A stretch of DNA of 64,000 bases from Lasiosphaeria ovina (Eukaryota; Ascomycota; Sordariomycetes; Sordariales; Lasiosphaeriaceae), in NCBI GenBank assembly GCA_033439765.1, contig JAULSN010000003.1:4712001-4776000 (forward strand), given 5' to 3'. Every line of letters starts with the position of its first letter. The first letter of the stretch is position 1. Under the pieces are notes generated by a model, which made no database searches, was not told the DNA's origin, and saw only the letters and a list, made by a program, of their open reading frames with translations. Shown in pieces: positions 1 to 9,893 of the stretch. The position numbers and the translations under genes are program-made.

Positions 1-349
1 GCTTCCTTAGAAAATTCGGGCAAATTTTACCTTCTCACACCAATGAATGCCAAGTTGCCCTGCGAATGCGTGTGACAAGATTCAGCCTCGCGCTCCTAGA
101 CTACACGAGACGTAGGGATTCGACGGAACCTTGTAGCGGACGCTTCCGTGCTTTTGGACACGGTCGGCGGCCTGCTGTGGGGTGTTTGGTGCGGACAGCG
201 CGATCCGCCTCCACTCTCTCCCACTGCACATTAGCGCCTAACTTTTCTTATTTAGCACCCCCCTCCTCCCCCCCGGTCCAGTAAGCTCCGAGCCCATCAT
301 TCCGAAGTAATCCAATTTTGAGGACGTATTTTTCGCATGTGTTGCCAAC
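1..349. other. Upstream of chitinase, no gene seen
   Basis: I see no recognisable coding region. A 72-codon open frame at 66-284 resembles nothing I know. The stretch before the chitinase start is C/T-rich around 250-285, as is common in filamentous fungal promoters, but no specific site can be assigned. Confidence 0.5.
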
Positions 350-1795
350 ATGACGGCACAATCATTAAACTACATCAATGCTGTCTACTATCCCTCCTGG
401 AGGGTCTACAAAGGTTTACCTCCCTCGTCCCTTCGTCTCGACTGCGTCACCCACGTCTTATATGCCTTTGTGAGGTAAGCGAATCCAAAACATCGTCATT
501 TCCACCCCCCCAAAGTAATTGTCTCATTCATCTACTTACCATCTCTTAGGATCAATGAAGACGGTAGCTTGCGGGTAAAATTTTGCTCCACATGTCGAAA
601 CCCTTTTATTTTTCAGTTGCGCTTCGGTATCGCATACCACTTGCTCCTGAGAACAGCCCGTATCGCCTCGTTCCCCATAACATTTTACTAACAGGAATCC
701 GCCTGCACTTAGTTCGCTGACGAACGCGCCGACATCGTCGTTCCCGTCGATGGCGAGAAAGGCGGCCTCGCGGCCCTCGCCAAAGCCAAGCGCGAGAACC
801 CCCACATCCGCACGCTGATCTCGGTCGGTGGTGGCTCCGGAAGTGCCGAATTTCCAGCTCTCGCCGGGAACCCACAGGCGAGAGCCAAGTTCGCAACCGA
901 GGTGGAGGAGTTTGTCGCCAAATGGAGTTTCGACGGGGTGGACAGTAAGCTGAGGCGCACACTCTCCAACGACACACAGCGGCCCCTTTATTTTATTAAA
1001 AAAGAGAAATAATACCGAGAAAGAAAAAAAAGAAAAAGAAGAAATGCTAATCATGTGTGGCAAAAACCCCCCCAAAAAGTCGATTGGGAACACCCATCCA
1101 CCACCCAGCAGGGCAAGGATTACGTTTCTCTCTTGCAAGCCCTGAGGGCCGTCTTGCCGCCGCCATACCTCGTCGTCTCGGCCCTCCCGACGGCCGAGTA
1201 CGTGCTCAAGCACATCGATCTGCCCGCCGTCGCCGATCTCGTCTCCTTCGTTAACCTCATGGCCTACGACTTCACTGGTCTCTGGGCCAAAGCAGCCGGC
1301 CATCACGCGCAACTTATGGCCTGTCCCCATGCCGGCACCGGCGCCCCCACGAAATGCGCCTCCACCGGCGTCGACTACCTCCGCGACCACGGCATCCCCT
1401 CGGAGAAGATCGTGCTGGGAGTCCCTACCTACGCCCGCTGTTTTAGCCAGGCCCGAGAGCCGGGACATGCATTCAAGGGGGCCAGCCTGGTAGAATACCG
1501 CGATCTCGACGAGGTTTGTGTCCGGGACGCGACGGTGCACGTCGCTGCGGCAGCCGCGAGCTATGTGGATGAGGCCGGCTTCGCGAGCGACAAGGGCAAA
1601 AGAAGCGAGCCGCTGGGGTTCATGAGCTTCGATGTGCCCGAGACGGTCAGGGCCAAGGGACAGTATGTGAAGACGGCTAGACTCGGTGGCTTGTTCTACT
1701 GGACGGGGACAGGAGACCGGGACGGTAGCGAGAGTCTTGTGGCCGCCGGGTTCGCCGAGCTCGGGGCTGACAGCGCGGCCTCGTCGGGGGGGTGA
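350..1795 (+). CDS. GH18 chitinase, four exons
   Basis: Glycoside hydrolase family 18 enzyme that would cleave chitin or chito-oligosaccharides. Exons are 350-474, 550-574, 713-944 and 1080-1795, giving a 365-residue product. Visible family features are the strand-3 motif SVGGGSGS, the catalytic motif DGVDIDWE with the acid/base Glu at about residue 131, the MAYDF strand-6 motif, and a C-terminal GGLFYW strand. The Ile codon of DGVDIDWE is itself split by intron 3, which has a tgctaatc branch site. The exon phases add to exactly 366 codons. No signal peptide is visible at MTAQSLNYINAVYYP, so an intracellular location is likely. The stop overlaps a GTGAGT that could be a splice donor, so a C-terminal extension is conceivable. 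The barrel itself appears complete. Lengths are within the usual family range. Confidence 0.85.
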
Positions 1796-2494
1796 GTGTT
1801 GGTTGGAGGGGATACAGTTCCAAAGACACGTTCCTAGGCCTAGTTTTGGGACACCGGCCCACCGCTAAGTATCTACCGTTTTCCCTTGCCCATGCAAGCA
1901 GCCTACGTTATCAGGACCTATCGAATTACTACTCGTACCTAAAACTTAACTTTAGGTAGTTACCGTGGACTTTTTTTTCGAGATGACTCAATCAAGCCGC
2001 ATGGCCATAGCCTTCCTCGATGGAACAGGATTTCCTCGTTCTTCCGGTCTCGTCAGCATTCTACGCACTGGAGTGGTTGGTTGAAGAAATCAGCTTTGAC
2101 GTGTAACTTATAAAAAGTCTAGTAGACACCCTGGCCTGAGCCCCCCCCCCAAGGCATAGAAGAGGATGTTCGTATGGAATACGACTCGGTTTTCAGCATT
2201 GACTGCTGCTATGTCAGGGGCTCGCCCATGGTGGCCAGGCCCTGTGATGGTAGAATGTCAGCCGCTATACATTACGTTTAGCGGGCTCTTGTTGTCTCTT
2301 GGCCTGCCGTGATGTCAGCCTCTTTGATGAGCAAGCCTGGGGGCAGCACACGAGGCGCAGGCACAACCACCGCCTCAGCAGCCTCGACAAGAACTTGTAC
2401 ATACATGCTGGAGAAGCCCTGCGCATGCGCTAGGACCACACCATGACTCTGCCCAAGGTCCGTCAGCGAGTAAAACAGCGCCTTAGACGCACAG
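1796..2494. other. Gap between chitinase and GMC remnant
   Basis: No gene can be supported. Part of 2280-2490 may be more badly decayed sequence from the same GMC oxidoreductase as the remnant downstream, but I could not read recognisable family motifs in it. Confidence 0.4.
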
Positions 2495-2847
2495 TACTAT
2501 GCTAGACACCACGGCTACGTCGATCTCGAGATTGCGATGCACAGCCATCGTCTCGCCGAGAAGATCCGCGCAACTCAGCCCCTCGCCGGCATCCTCCGCG
2601 AACAAGTATGGCCCGTGCCTTCGGACATGGACAGGACGTGCGCCATGGAGGGTAGAGGGGGGCGCCCGTGCCGGCGTCGTGGACGAAAGGCTATGGTGTT
2701 GAGGGGCTACAGGTCGTCGACGCCAGCATCATGCCGCTGCAGATCAGCGCGCACCTCCAGGCAACCGTGTACGCCATTGCCGAAAAGGCCGCCCACGTGA
2801 TTCTCGAGGATCTGGCAGTCAATGGTGAGACGGGATTACAAGCGTAG
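2495..2847 (+). pseudogene. GMC oxidoreductase C-terminal remnant
   Basis: Relic of a glucose-methanol-choline family FAD oxidoreductase. The C-terminal signature [20 protein letters not shown], followed by AIAEKAA, is readable from 2713 and ends at a TAG at 2845-2847. Just upstream, GVVDERL (2673-2693) is the family's segment before that signature but lies in another frame. Further upstream, YARHHGYVDLEIAMHSHRLA (from 2498), typical of the region about 100 residues from the end, is in the third frame. At least two frameshifts therefore separate three homologous pieces. The FAD-binding N-terminal half is absent from the preceding sequence. Known members oxidise alcohols or sugars; this copy cannot make a functional enzyme. 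Confidence 0.8.
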
Positions 2848-3052
2848 TCGGGTAGCTCTGTCACCAATTATATATTAAATCTGCTTTTAGCAGCAGCACT
2901 TTCAAATCTAGGATCTCCCCATACAAGCAAGAAAGGTAATTAGACCATTTCACCCTCTACTCTCCACTCTCTACTCTCCCTTCAAACTGCATATCCAGGT
3001 CCCTGCCGTCACTCCACCAAGGGCGTCCGATGCGCTTTAGTCCCGGCTAGCA

Positions 3053-4171
3053 TCACCAGTTATGGTACAGGCTATGGTCTGTTCCGATAGCAAAGACGTC
3101 GATCCGGCCCGGCCCCCACGACGCCGCGGCAGGCGGCAGCACGACAGGCCCCCCGAGCGACTCCCAGTTGCTCCACGTGCCGGAATAGGACCGATGCCAG
3201 ATGGCGCTGTCGACGCCGACGGCGTAGACGTCGATCCTTCCCCGCTGATCAGACACGGCAACAGGGAGCGACTCGAGCGTGCCGTTGAGACTCTCCCAGC
3301 CGACCCATCTGGTGCCATCGTAATAGCGGTGCCAAAGCGAATGGTCCGTGCCCACGGCAAAGACGTCGAGCCGGTTCGGCCCCCACGAGACGACGGCCGG
3401 ATCGTACTGAAGCTCGCCGCCGAGCGACACCCAGCCGTTCCAGCGGGTACCGTCCCACCACCTGTGCATGAGGTCATGGTCGCTACCGAGTGCGAAGATG
3501 TCGATTCTGTTGAGCCCCCACGAGACGGCCGCCGGGTTCGACGTCAGCAGGCCGCCGAGCGACTCCCAGCCGCTCCAGCGAGAGCCCGTCCACCACTTGT
3601 GCCAGAGCGTCGAGTCTGTGCCGACGCCGAAGACGTCGAGCCGGTTGCTGCCCCACGAGGCGACTGACAGGCTGTCCAGCAAGATCCCGCCCAGCGACTG
3701 CCAGCCAAGCCAGCGGGAACCGTCGAACGCCTTGTGCCAGACGGAGCTGTCGGTGCCGATGGCGAAGACGTCGATCCGGTTGGGGCCCCAGGAGATCGAG
3801 GCCGGCATGCTGTGCAGCACGCCGCCGAGGGACTCCCAGCCGCCCCAGAAGGAACCGTCCCACCACGCGTGCCAGAGCGCCAAGTCTTGGCCAACGCCGA
3901 AGACGTCGAGCCGGTTAGGCCCCCAGGACTCTACCGACAGCGGGGAGAAGAAGACGCCCCCGAGCAACTCCCAGCGGCCAGGCCTGGCAGCTTGGGCCTG
4001 GACACCAGCGACAGCATTTTCGGCAGCCGGGAGAGCAGCGACAACATTGGTGCTTTCGATTGTAGACGGGAGAGCAATGGTAGCATTGTCGTTTCGGCCC
4101 AGAGAGGGGAGAGCAACGGCAAGACCAAGGACCTGCACGAGATGGCCGAGGAGGTGCGGAAAGCGAACCAT
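3053..4171 (-). CDS. Secreted seven-bladed PLL-type beta-propeller lectin
   Basis: Single-exon gene for 372 residues, starting at an ATG at 4171 that opens with a hydrophobic leader ([20 protein letters not shown]), probably a secretion signal. After a short Ala/Asn-rich linker come seven near-identical repeats of 45 residues. Each carries W-G-x-N-R-(L/I)-D-V-F-x-(V/I)-G-T-D, LWH and W-x-G-W-x-S-L-G-G. This is the repeat unit of the bacterial PLL/PHL lectins of Photorhabdus (DUF346-type repeats), which fold as seven-bladed propellers and bind fucose or O-methylated glycans. Seven copies fit one closed propeller and the protein ends exactly after blade 7. The open frame runs on upstream to 4429 but lacks signal-peptide character there. 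The likely role is glycan recognition outside the cell; the ligand is inferred, not seen. It is convergent to, not the same as, the six-bladed AAL/AFL fucose lectins. Confidence 0.82.
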   Translation of the reverse strand: MVRFPHLLGHLVQVLGLAVALPSLGRNDNATIALPSTIESTNVVAALPAAENAVAGVQAQAARPGRWELLGGVFFSPLSVESWGPNRLDVFGVGQDLALWHAWWDGSFWGGWESLGGVLHSMPASISWGPNRIDVFAIGTDSSVWHKAFDGSRWLGWQSLGGILLDSLSVASWGSNRLDVFGVGTDSTLWHKWWTGSRWSGWESLGGLLTSNPAAVSWGLNRIDIFALGSDHDLMHRWWDGTRWNGWVSLGGELQYDPAVVSWGPNRLDVFAVGTDHSLWHRYYDGTRWVGWESLNGTLESLPVAVSDQRGRIDVYAVGVDSAIWHRSYSGTWSNWESLGGPVVLPPAAASWGPGRIDVFAIGTDHSLYHNW

Positions 4172-5734
4172 TCTGAAGCGTGGTGGAGCTGTGATGAAAT
4201 GAAACGAGTGTATGGGCGGCGCAGGGCTGGAGGTTGTGTTGTGGCCCGAAAAAGGCAGATGGGGAAGAGTCTCCCCGTTGTCTGTCTGTGAGGTCTTGGA
4301 CTCGGAATCTTGTGCCCTGAAGGTGGCCGGATGATGATGAGAATCGAAGGAGAAAAGTTGATCGGGGTTCGTGGCATTTAATAGACATTTTTTTTGGTAT
4401 AACGTCTTGTGACACGGGTATAAGATCATGTGAGAATTGTCTACACCGTGATCTATGATTCAATGACTTGGAGGCTATAATCTCTGATCCCGCATTAGCG
4501 AGCTCCACCTCACTGAACTTAGATGCATTGGCGTCGGATCAGTGATGTCGGCGCCGGATCAGTGAGGTCCACTCGCTGCTGAAACCGATCATTATCCTCT
4601 ACTTTCCGCCGGGTAACAATCATTAGCTATTCGGGAGGGGAGGCTAAGGACAACTCGGACGGCCTTCCCTGCGTCGAGTCTTGAGAGACAAACTCGGATA
4701 ATCACCTAAGGCCAAGCAGAGGCTGTAGCCGCGCCACCGTCGTCGCGCTCCCAGCTCCGGACGCCGGCATGTGCTCAGACAACCGGTCCGGGCTGAACAA
4801 ACTATGATACAAAAGTATCGGCCATTCGTGTTTGCGCCGTGGGGAAGGCCGATTGCCCTGAAGCATGGTAGGTTACACACGCGACTTGGAACTCTATTGG
4901 CAACCTTATTCTAATCATGATGCCGAGCAGGCAGTTGCTCGCGAAGTTTTTTATTAAGAAAGTCAATTCGGGAAGGATGACAGGCTTGACGTCATCCAAT
5001 AAAGTGTGCTGTGTGCTGCAGCCAGCACATGTGTTAGTTCCGGGTCAGATCAAAGCCAGGGGTCGACGATAGAAAGTCATCCTGGCATAATCACCTGCTC
5101 TCACATGTATCCAAGAGAGTCTCTTGTCACGCGTTGGTAACCCATTCTCCGGCCGAGCCCTTCTTTCAGGACTAGAACTTAGCTGGTGTTGCAGAAGAAT
5201 AACCGCAGACCATCGGTTCTCGTGCCAGGAGCGCCTTTCGGATCAGTTCGGGTAGTATTGTTAAAGTGACAAAGCCGGAGACTAGGCTTCGAAAAGAAGT
5301 AACGTGCAGATTCTTGGCTGCCTTGTTCAGAGACCATGTTTACCTCAAGGCAGCAGAGTTAGTGGTTGGACCAAGACGTCCCAGGCGAGAAGGAGATTAA
5401 CAGTAGAGAGTGTGGAAATCGGGAGGAAAAATGAATATTAAAAAATGGTGAAGAGGATCCACAGATTCAGCGGTTGACGAGTCTTGCCGTCGTCCGTAAA
5501 TACGATAGAGATATCGTCTGATTAGATCCAAGGATTGGATTCGCAGCTCGGAACAGGCGGGTGAGCAGCCCACGTCGAAAGGGAATGCGAAGAAACAGGG
5601 GAAGGCTCGCGAGGAAGGAACGCAGTGGAGTACGCCACCGGAAGGAGCTCAGGGTGGAGCAGCGTAGACATGTACGATAGAACAACGCCAGACCTCAGCC
5701 TCCCACTCACTTCCTCCAATGCTTGCTGCCTAGC
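4172..5734. other. Intergenic, no gene seen
   Basis: About 1.5 kb without a supportable gene. Around 4525-4570 a 20-odd-bp unit (gtcggatcagtgatgtc / gccggatcagtgaggtc) occurs twice in tandem. The rest contains only short unrecognised open frames. Confidence 0.45.
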
Positions 5735-6715
5735 CTAAGACTTTCCAAGACCCAGCTTGGAGAACAGCTTGAATAGGGTGCTCTGGGGCTTTGCGACCTG
5801 GCTGCGACCGGCGCTGTGACCGGCGCTGCAACCGGCGCTGCTGGCGACGGCGCCGGTGCCTCTGGCACCGCGACGGGCTCTACGGCGGGCTTGGGCTTGG
5901 GCTTGGGCTTGTCGGCCTTCTTCGCTGCCAGCGGGGGAAGCTTTGCGAAGCTCGGATATCCCTGGGCCTAGAAGCTCATGCCCTTTGCGACCAACGGCAT
6001 GCGCACCATGAGCGGGACGACAATGTCCTCGTCCGTGCCGAGCACCTCGGCCTTGTGAACAAGTCGTCTTTTTGAGGCGCTCGTAGCCTAGCTTGGCGTA
6101 TAGACCCACGGTGGAGGGCGACGACTTAAAGTATACGGGCAACGCCGCGCGATCGCACACGTCGATGCCCTACTGTGCCATGGCGACCCCCGCCCCCTTG
6201 CGCTGATGCTTGGGATCGACGCCAATAACATGAATGTCTACCGGTGCGTTGTCGGGTCGGCGGGCGAGGATCACGACGGGGGTGTCAGAGTAGAAGTCGG
6301 TGCGGTGCTTACGGATGTACGGCTGGCCTCCAAAGAGGCGCTCGCGCATCTCCCACAGCGGGTTGAGGACCTTTTCGGCGCGCTCGCGCTTCTCGCCCGT
6401 CAGCCACGGCACGCCGTGGTTCTTGCGCTCCTCGTCGGACCGGGGGCGGATGAAAAGGTCGCCCAAGCCCATGCCGGAAATGTCACCCGTCTCCATATCG
6501 AAGCACGTGAACGTGTACTGCGTGTCACACGTGTGCCAGTAGCTTAGCGTGCCCGCCGCGTGCGCCGCGCGGAACTCGTCCGAGTCGATCTGGCCCTCGG
6601 GGACGAGCACTTGTAGCATCAGCTGGCTCATGCGCTCGCCCTTGAAGGCCGCAAAGTATATGTCGTAGACCTTGCGGATGTCCGGGATTAGCGCGGGTAG
6701 CACGGCGTGCACCAT
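5735..6715 (-). pseudogene. Broken GNAT-family acetyltransferase
   Basis: The first 181 codons from the ATG at 6715 encode the N-terminal half of a fungal GNAT N-acetyltransferase, ending in the acetyl-CoA loop motif region IHVIGVDPKHQRKGAGVAM. A TAG at 6170-6172 then interrupts the frame. The same frame continues with recognisable family sequence (GIDVCDRAALPVYFKSSPST, then VGLYAKLGYERL). The frame then shifts near 6075: LVHKAEVLGTDEDIVVPLMV is read one frame over, and a second TAG follows GMSF in that frame. The Pro/Lys-rich tail downstream also lies in the shifted frame. Two nonsense codons plus at least one frameshift make this a pseudogene, unless it is still expressed as a short N-terminal fragment. 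Both TAGs could have arisen from TGG by the TpG-to-TpA change typical of repeat-induced point mutation, but that is inference. Confidence 0.8.
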
Positions 6716-7805
6716 CTTGACGAGTTTTTGTTTGGCAACGCTGGGAATGCGAAGTGGGTGGTGTTACAGTGTTAGTGGGAAAACATTGGCGTTTTTGAAC
6801 GGGATGATGGTATGGTGAAGCAGGAGAATGGAAAGTCAATGCAGGTGCAAATTTTGGGAAGCGGGATGGATGACCAATCAACCATGATATACCCAGTAGT
6901 GTAGCCTAGGACCAGACTAGCACTGCGTGCCAAATGTGAGGCTATTCCCGTATCACCTCTATTCTACATCTTTACGACCACAGGAAGGAACAACCCTGGG
7001 CGTCCTGCCCTTACAAACATTTCACAAGCACTACCTCTGCCATCTAATCTAATGCAAACATACAAACATGAAACTAATTAGATAGACGAGAGGGAGGGTA
7101 GAACCCCCCCCCCCCCCGCGACAGACAACCCCGGACAAAGGGAGATTGACAAAAGGCCGTCCCTACCTTACCAGAACCAAGCGAAGCGGGATCCCTTTTG
7201 CCTCCGGCGGCCCTCCGGCGGCCCCTGCGGCGGGCGACCGCCTGCTATGTATATGGGTGATGGATTGGGGTAGGGGGATAGGGGGCAGCAACCCCCCTTT
7301 TCCCCTGAGTTGAGTTAAGACAAAGGAAAGAGACATGACAAAAAATAGGAGCTGGAGCAAAATTCAGGACGTTGACGAGATTTCCTGTCATCTATAATCG
7401 ATTATCTGTTCTATTTTCCATTTCCCGCTCTCTATTCGCCAATGTCTATTCGCCAAACGACAAAAGCCCAAAAGACAAAAGAAAGAAAACAAGACAGGAC
7501 AAGCTTTTCGTAGCCTAGTTAAGGCGCCTGGGTATCCAACCCGCTGACTCCCACCCAGCCAGTATTACAGCAGGCAGTTCGGTAAGGGGATGAATGCTCG
7601 CACACTAGAATACAATAATAATACAGTCCCCAAACTTGAGCCCCCCTCAAGTATCATACCCTGTTAGTACACACCCATAAGTACAGACGTCACTGCTAGC
7701 TAGCTGGCTAGCCAGATACCCCTGCCTGCCCCAGCCCAAAACTGCAAGAGTAGACCAAGCACCGCGCCGCACCGGGTCTCTCAGCTCTTCTTTTTCCTTT
7801 CTCTT
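6716..7805. other. Intergenic, no gene seen
   Basis: Nothing coding recognised. The stretch includes a run of C at 7107-7117 and a purine/pyrimidine-biased block downstream of sulfite oxidase. It probably holds the 3' end of the sulfite oxidase transcript and the promoter side of the GNAT remnant. Confidence 0.45.
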
Positions 7806-9893
7806 TCATTTCGACCCCTTTTCCTTTTCCTGTCCCTCTGCTCCCCCCTTCCGCGACCCATTCACAAACCCACAGCCGTCCGTCTCCCACTCGACAGCAC
7901 CAGCAGACAGTCGACACAGCCTGACGCGGTGCCAGGCCGTGGCGAGGTTGCCGCGGACGTTGTAGACGGAGGCGTGGGTCTCGGGCTGGGCGTTGTAGGC
8001 GTCGTCGGTGGCTTTGACGACGAGGGTCGTGCACGCTTTTTTGCCGCCCGCGTTAGTGTCGGTTTCCGTATTAGTAGTGATGGCTTCTGCCGGCGGTAGC
8101 TGTCCACTGTACCGCCAGCGCGTCCACGCCCAGGCGCGGTTCCCCGGGCACTTGCCGCCGGCGCAGTCGTCGACGAGCGCGGCCTGGTCCCACGACTTGC
8201 CGCCGTCTAGACTCACATCGACGCGCGCGATGGCGCGCCCGCCGCCGGCGTAGGCGTAGCCCTCTAGGGTGACGGGCTCGGCGTCGGCCCTGCCATTGGT
8301 GCCAGTAGGAGAAGAAGCTTCTGCTGGCGGTGGTGGTGGTGTTGCTGGTGGTTCTGCCTTGTCCGCCCCCCGGCCCACCCACACGCCTGTGATGGCGCTG
8401 GTGACGGGCATCTCCTGGATGGCCTTGGCGCGGTCCCAGTCGGGCGAGGCGCCCTCGTTGGGCCCGAAGCCCTTGTAGTCGCGGCGCTGCCACTGGCTGG
8501 AGCTCTCCTCGTCGGCGACGGCGATCTTGCTCAGCCACTTGACGGAGCGCGCGGCCACGTGGCCGGGCACGATGGCGCGCAGCGGGAAGCCGTGGTCGCG
8601 CGGCAGCGGCGCGCCGTTCATGCCAAAGGCCAGCAGCACGTCGCCGCGCGGGTCCAGCGCCGTCTCCAGCGGGATGGACGCCCCGTACGCCTCGAGGCCC
8701 GAGAACTGCACGTGTAGCGAGCTGGCGGGCGGGGGGGGGGCGTCGTCGTCGTCGTCGTCGTCCGGCGGCGGCGGCGGCTTGGCCACGGCGGTCGCGGCTT
8801 GGGCGTCGGCCACCCTGAGCCCGGCGTCGGCGAGCACGTCAGCCAGCCGCACGCCCTCCCACTCGGCGTTGCTGATGGCGCCGACGCCCCACTGCAGGCC
8901 GTTGGTCTTTGTGGCCTGCCTCGTCATGTCGCTGCGGCGGTTGCCGCTGCACTGGAGCGCGGCCGTGATGCGGTGCGTGGGGAAGCGCGCCTTGAGCTCG
9001 CCCAGCGTGTAGCGGCGCGTCTCGCCGTCGGGCAGCTCGACCGTCACGGCGTGCTCATCCCCCTCGGCGCCCTCGCCGACCACGGGCACCCACATGTGGT
9101 TGCGGACGTAGAAGAGGGAGCTGGGCGTGTGGAAGGCGCGCGTCAGCTCGTCGGTGGGTGGCTCGGCGTTGCGCGGCCGGGACGTGTGGGTGACGAGGCG
9201 GGCGTCGCGCTCGGGGTCGGCCACGAAGGGGTCCTCGATGGCCTCGTGCTCGCGTCGCAGCAGGTCGGCCGCGTCAATGTAGCCGATCAGGTATTGGTCG
9301 AGGATCTCGCGGACGTGCGGGGCCTTGTGGATGGAGAAGATGTTCCAGTAAGGCTCAATGCTGCCGCCGGCGGCGCGCAGGATCACGTCGCCGCCGGGGT
9401 GTGCGCCGACCCACTCGGTGATGTCGTAGACTTTGTCCTCGTATGTGACCCACGGCTGGGCCGAGGCGGCGCCGTGCTTGCGGACGTCGGCGAGGCGGAA
9501 GCGTGGGAGCGACGGGTCGCGGCTGTCGCCGGCTGTCGGTGCCGGGGTCGTGTGGGTCTGGGGCGGTGCCGCGTCGTCGTTGGCTTCGGCAGCGGGCTGG
9601 GACAGGGCAAAGAACGACGCCAGCAAGCCGCTGACCAGGCCGCCGCCTACAAGCAGGCCGAGAGGCGCCGTCCGCGCATTCCTAGGGCGGGCGTGGTCCT
9701 CCGTCCCTGCTGGCTCCTGCTTCTTCTGGTCGGCGATAGCTCGGCGGGCGGCTGTGCTGTACAGGGAGCGGGCAGGGAGCTTGGGGCAGCATCGAAGACT
9801 GTGGAACTGCGCCGCCACAGGGCCGTGCCGTGAGCGCATCGTGTTCAGGAGGAGGTCGACGGCGGCGCGCGTCGGGGCGCGGGTTGCAGCCAT
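7806..9893 (-). CDS. Sulfite oxidase, mitochondrial, cyt b5-fused
   Basis: Molybdenum-cofactor enzyme oxidising sulfite to sulfate (EC 1.8.3.1), normally in the mitochondrial intermembrane space. I chose the ATG at 9893, which sits in a near-ideal context (ACCATGG), giving 695 residues; the frame is open 27 codons further up. An Arg-rich presequence is followed by a hydrophobic stretch at about residues 79-97, a bipartite intermembrane-space signal. The cytochrome b5 domain (about 130-210) carries the haem motif HPGG and a second His in IHKAPH. The Mo domain shows FYVRNH, the cofactor Cys in LQCSGNRRSDM (about residue 315), GHVAARSVKWL and WQRRDYKGF. The dimerisation domain ends in YNVRGNLATAWHRVRL. 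Oddities are a Pro/Asp low-complexity insert (PPPPPDDDDDDD), a second Pro-rich insert near QEMPVTSAIT, and about 35 extra C-terminal residues rich in Gly/Lys/Glu. The last may mean an unannotated 3' intron. Confidence 0.9.
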   Translation of the reverse strand: MAATRAPTRAAVDLLLNTMRSRHGPVAAQFHSLRCCPKLPARSLYSTAARRAIADQKKQEPAGTEDHARPRNARTAPLGLLVGGGLVSGLLASFFALSQPAAEANDDAAPPQTHTTPAPTAGDSRDPSLPRFRLADVRKHGAASAQPWVTYEDKVYDITEWVGAHPGGDVILRAAGGSIEPYWNIFSIHKAPHVREILDQYLIGYIDAADLLRREHEAIEDPFVADPERDARLVTHTSRPRNAEPPTDELTRAFHTPSSLFYVRNHMWVPVVGEGAEGDEHAVTVELPDGETRRYTLGELKARFPTHRITAALQCSGNRRSDMTRQATKTNGLQWGVGAISNAEWEGVRLADVLADAGLRVADAQAATAVAKPPPPPDDDDDDDAPPPPASSLHVQFSGLEAYGASIPLETALDPRGDVLLAFGMNGAPLPRDHGFPLRAIVPGHVAARSVKWLSKIAVADEESSSQWQRRDYKGFGPNEGASPDWDRAKAIQEMPVTSAITGVWVGRGADKAEPPATPPPPPAEASSPTGTNGRADAEPVTLEGYAYAGGGRAIARVDVSLDGGKSWDQAALVDDCAGGKCPGNRAWAWTRWRYSGQLPPAEAITTNTETDTNAGGKKACTTLVVKATDDAYNAQPETHASVYNVRGNLATAWHRVRLCRLSAGAVEWETDGCGFVNGSRKGGAEGQEKEKGSK

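Noticed and set aside
8799..9833. 344-codon plus-strand open frame
   Set aside because: Antisense of sulfite oxidase, whose motifs are unmistakable.
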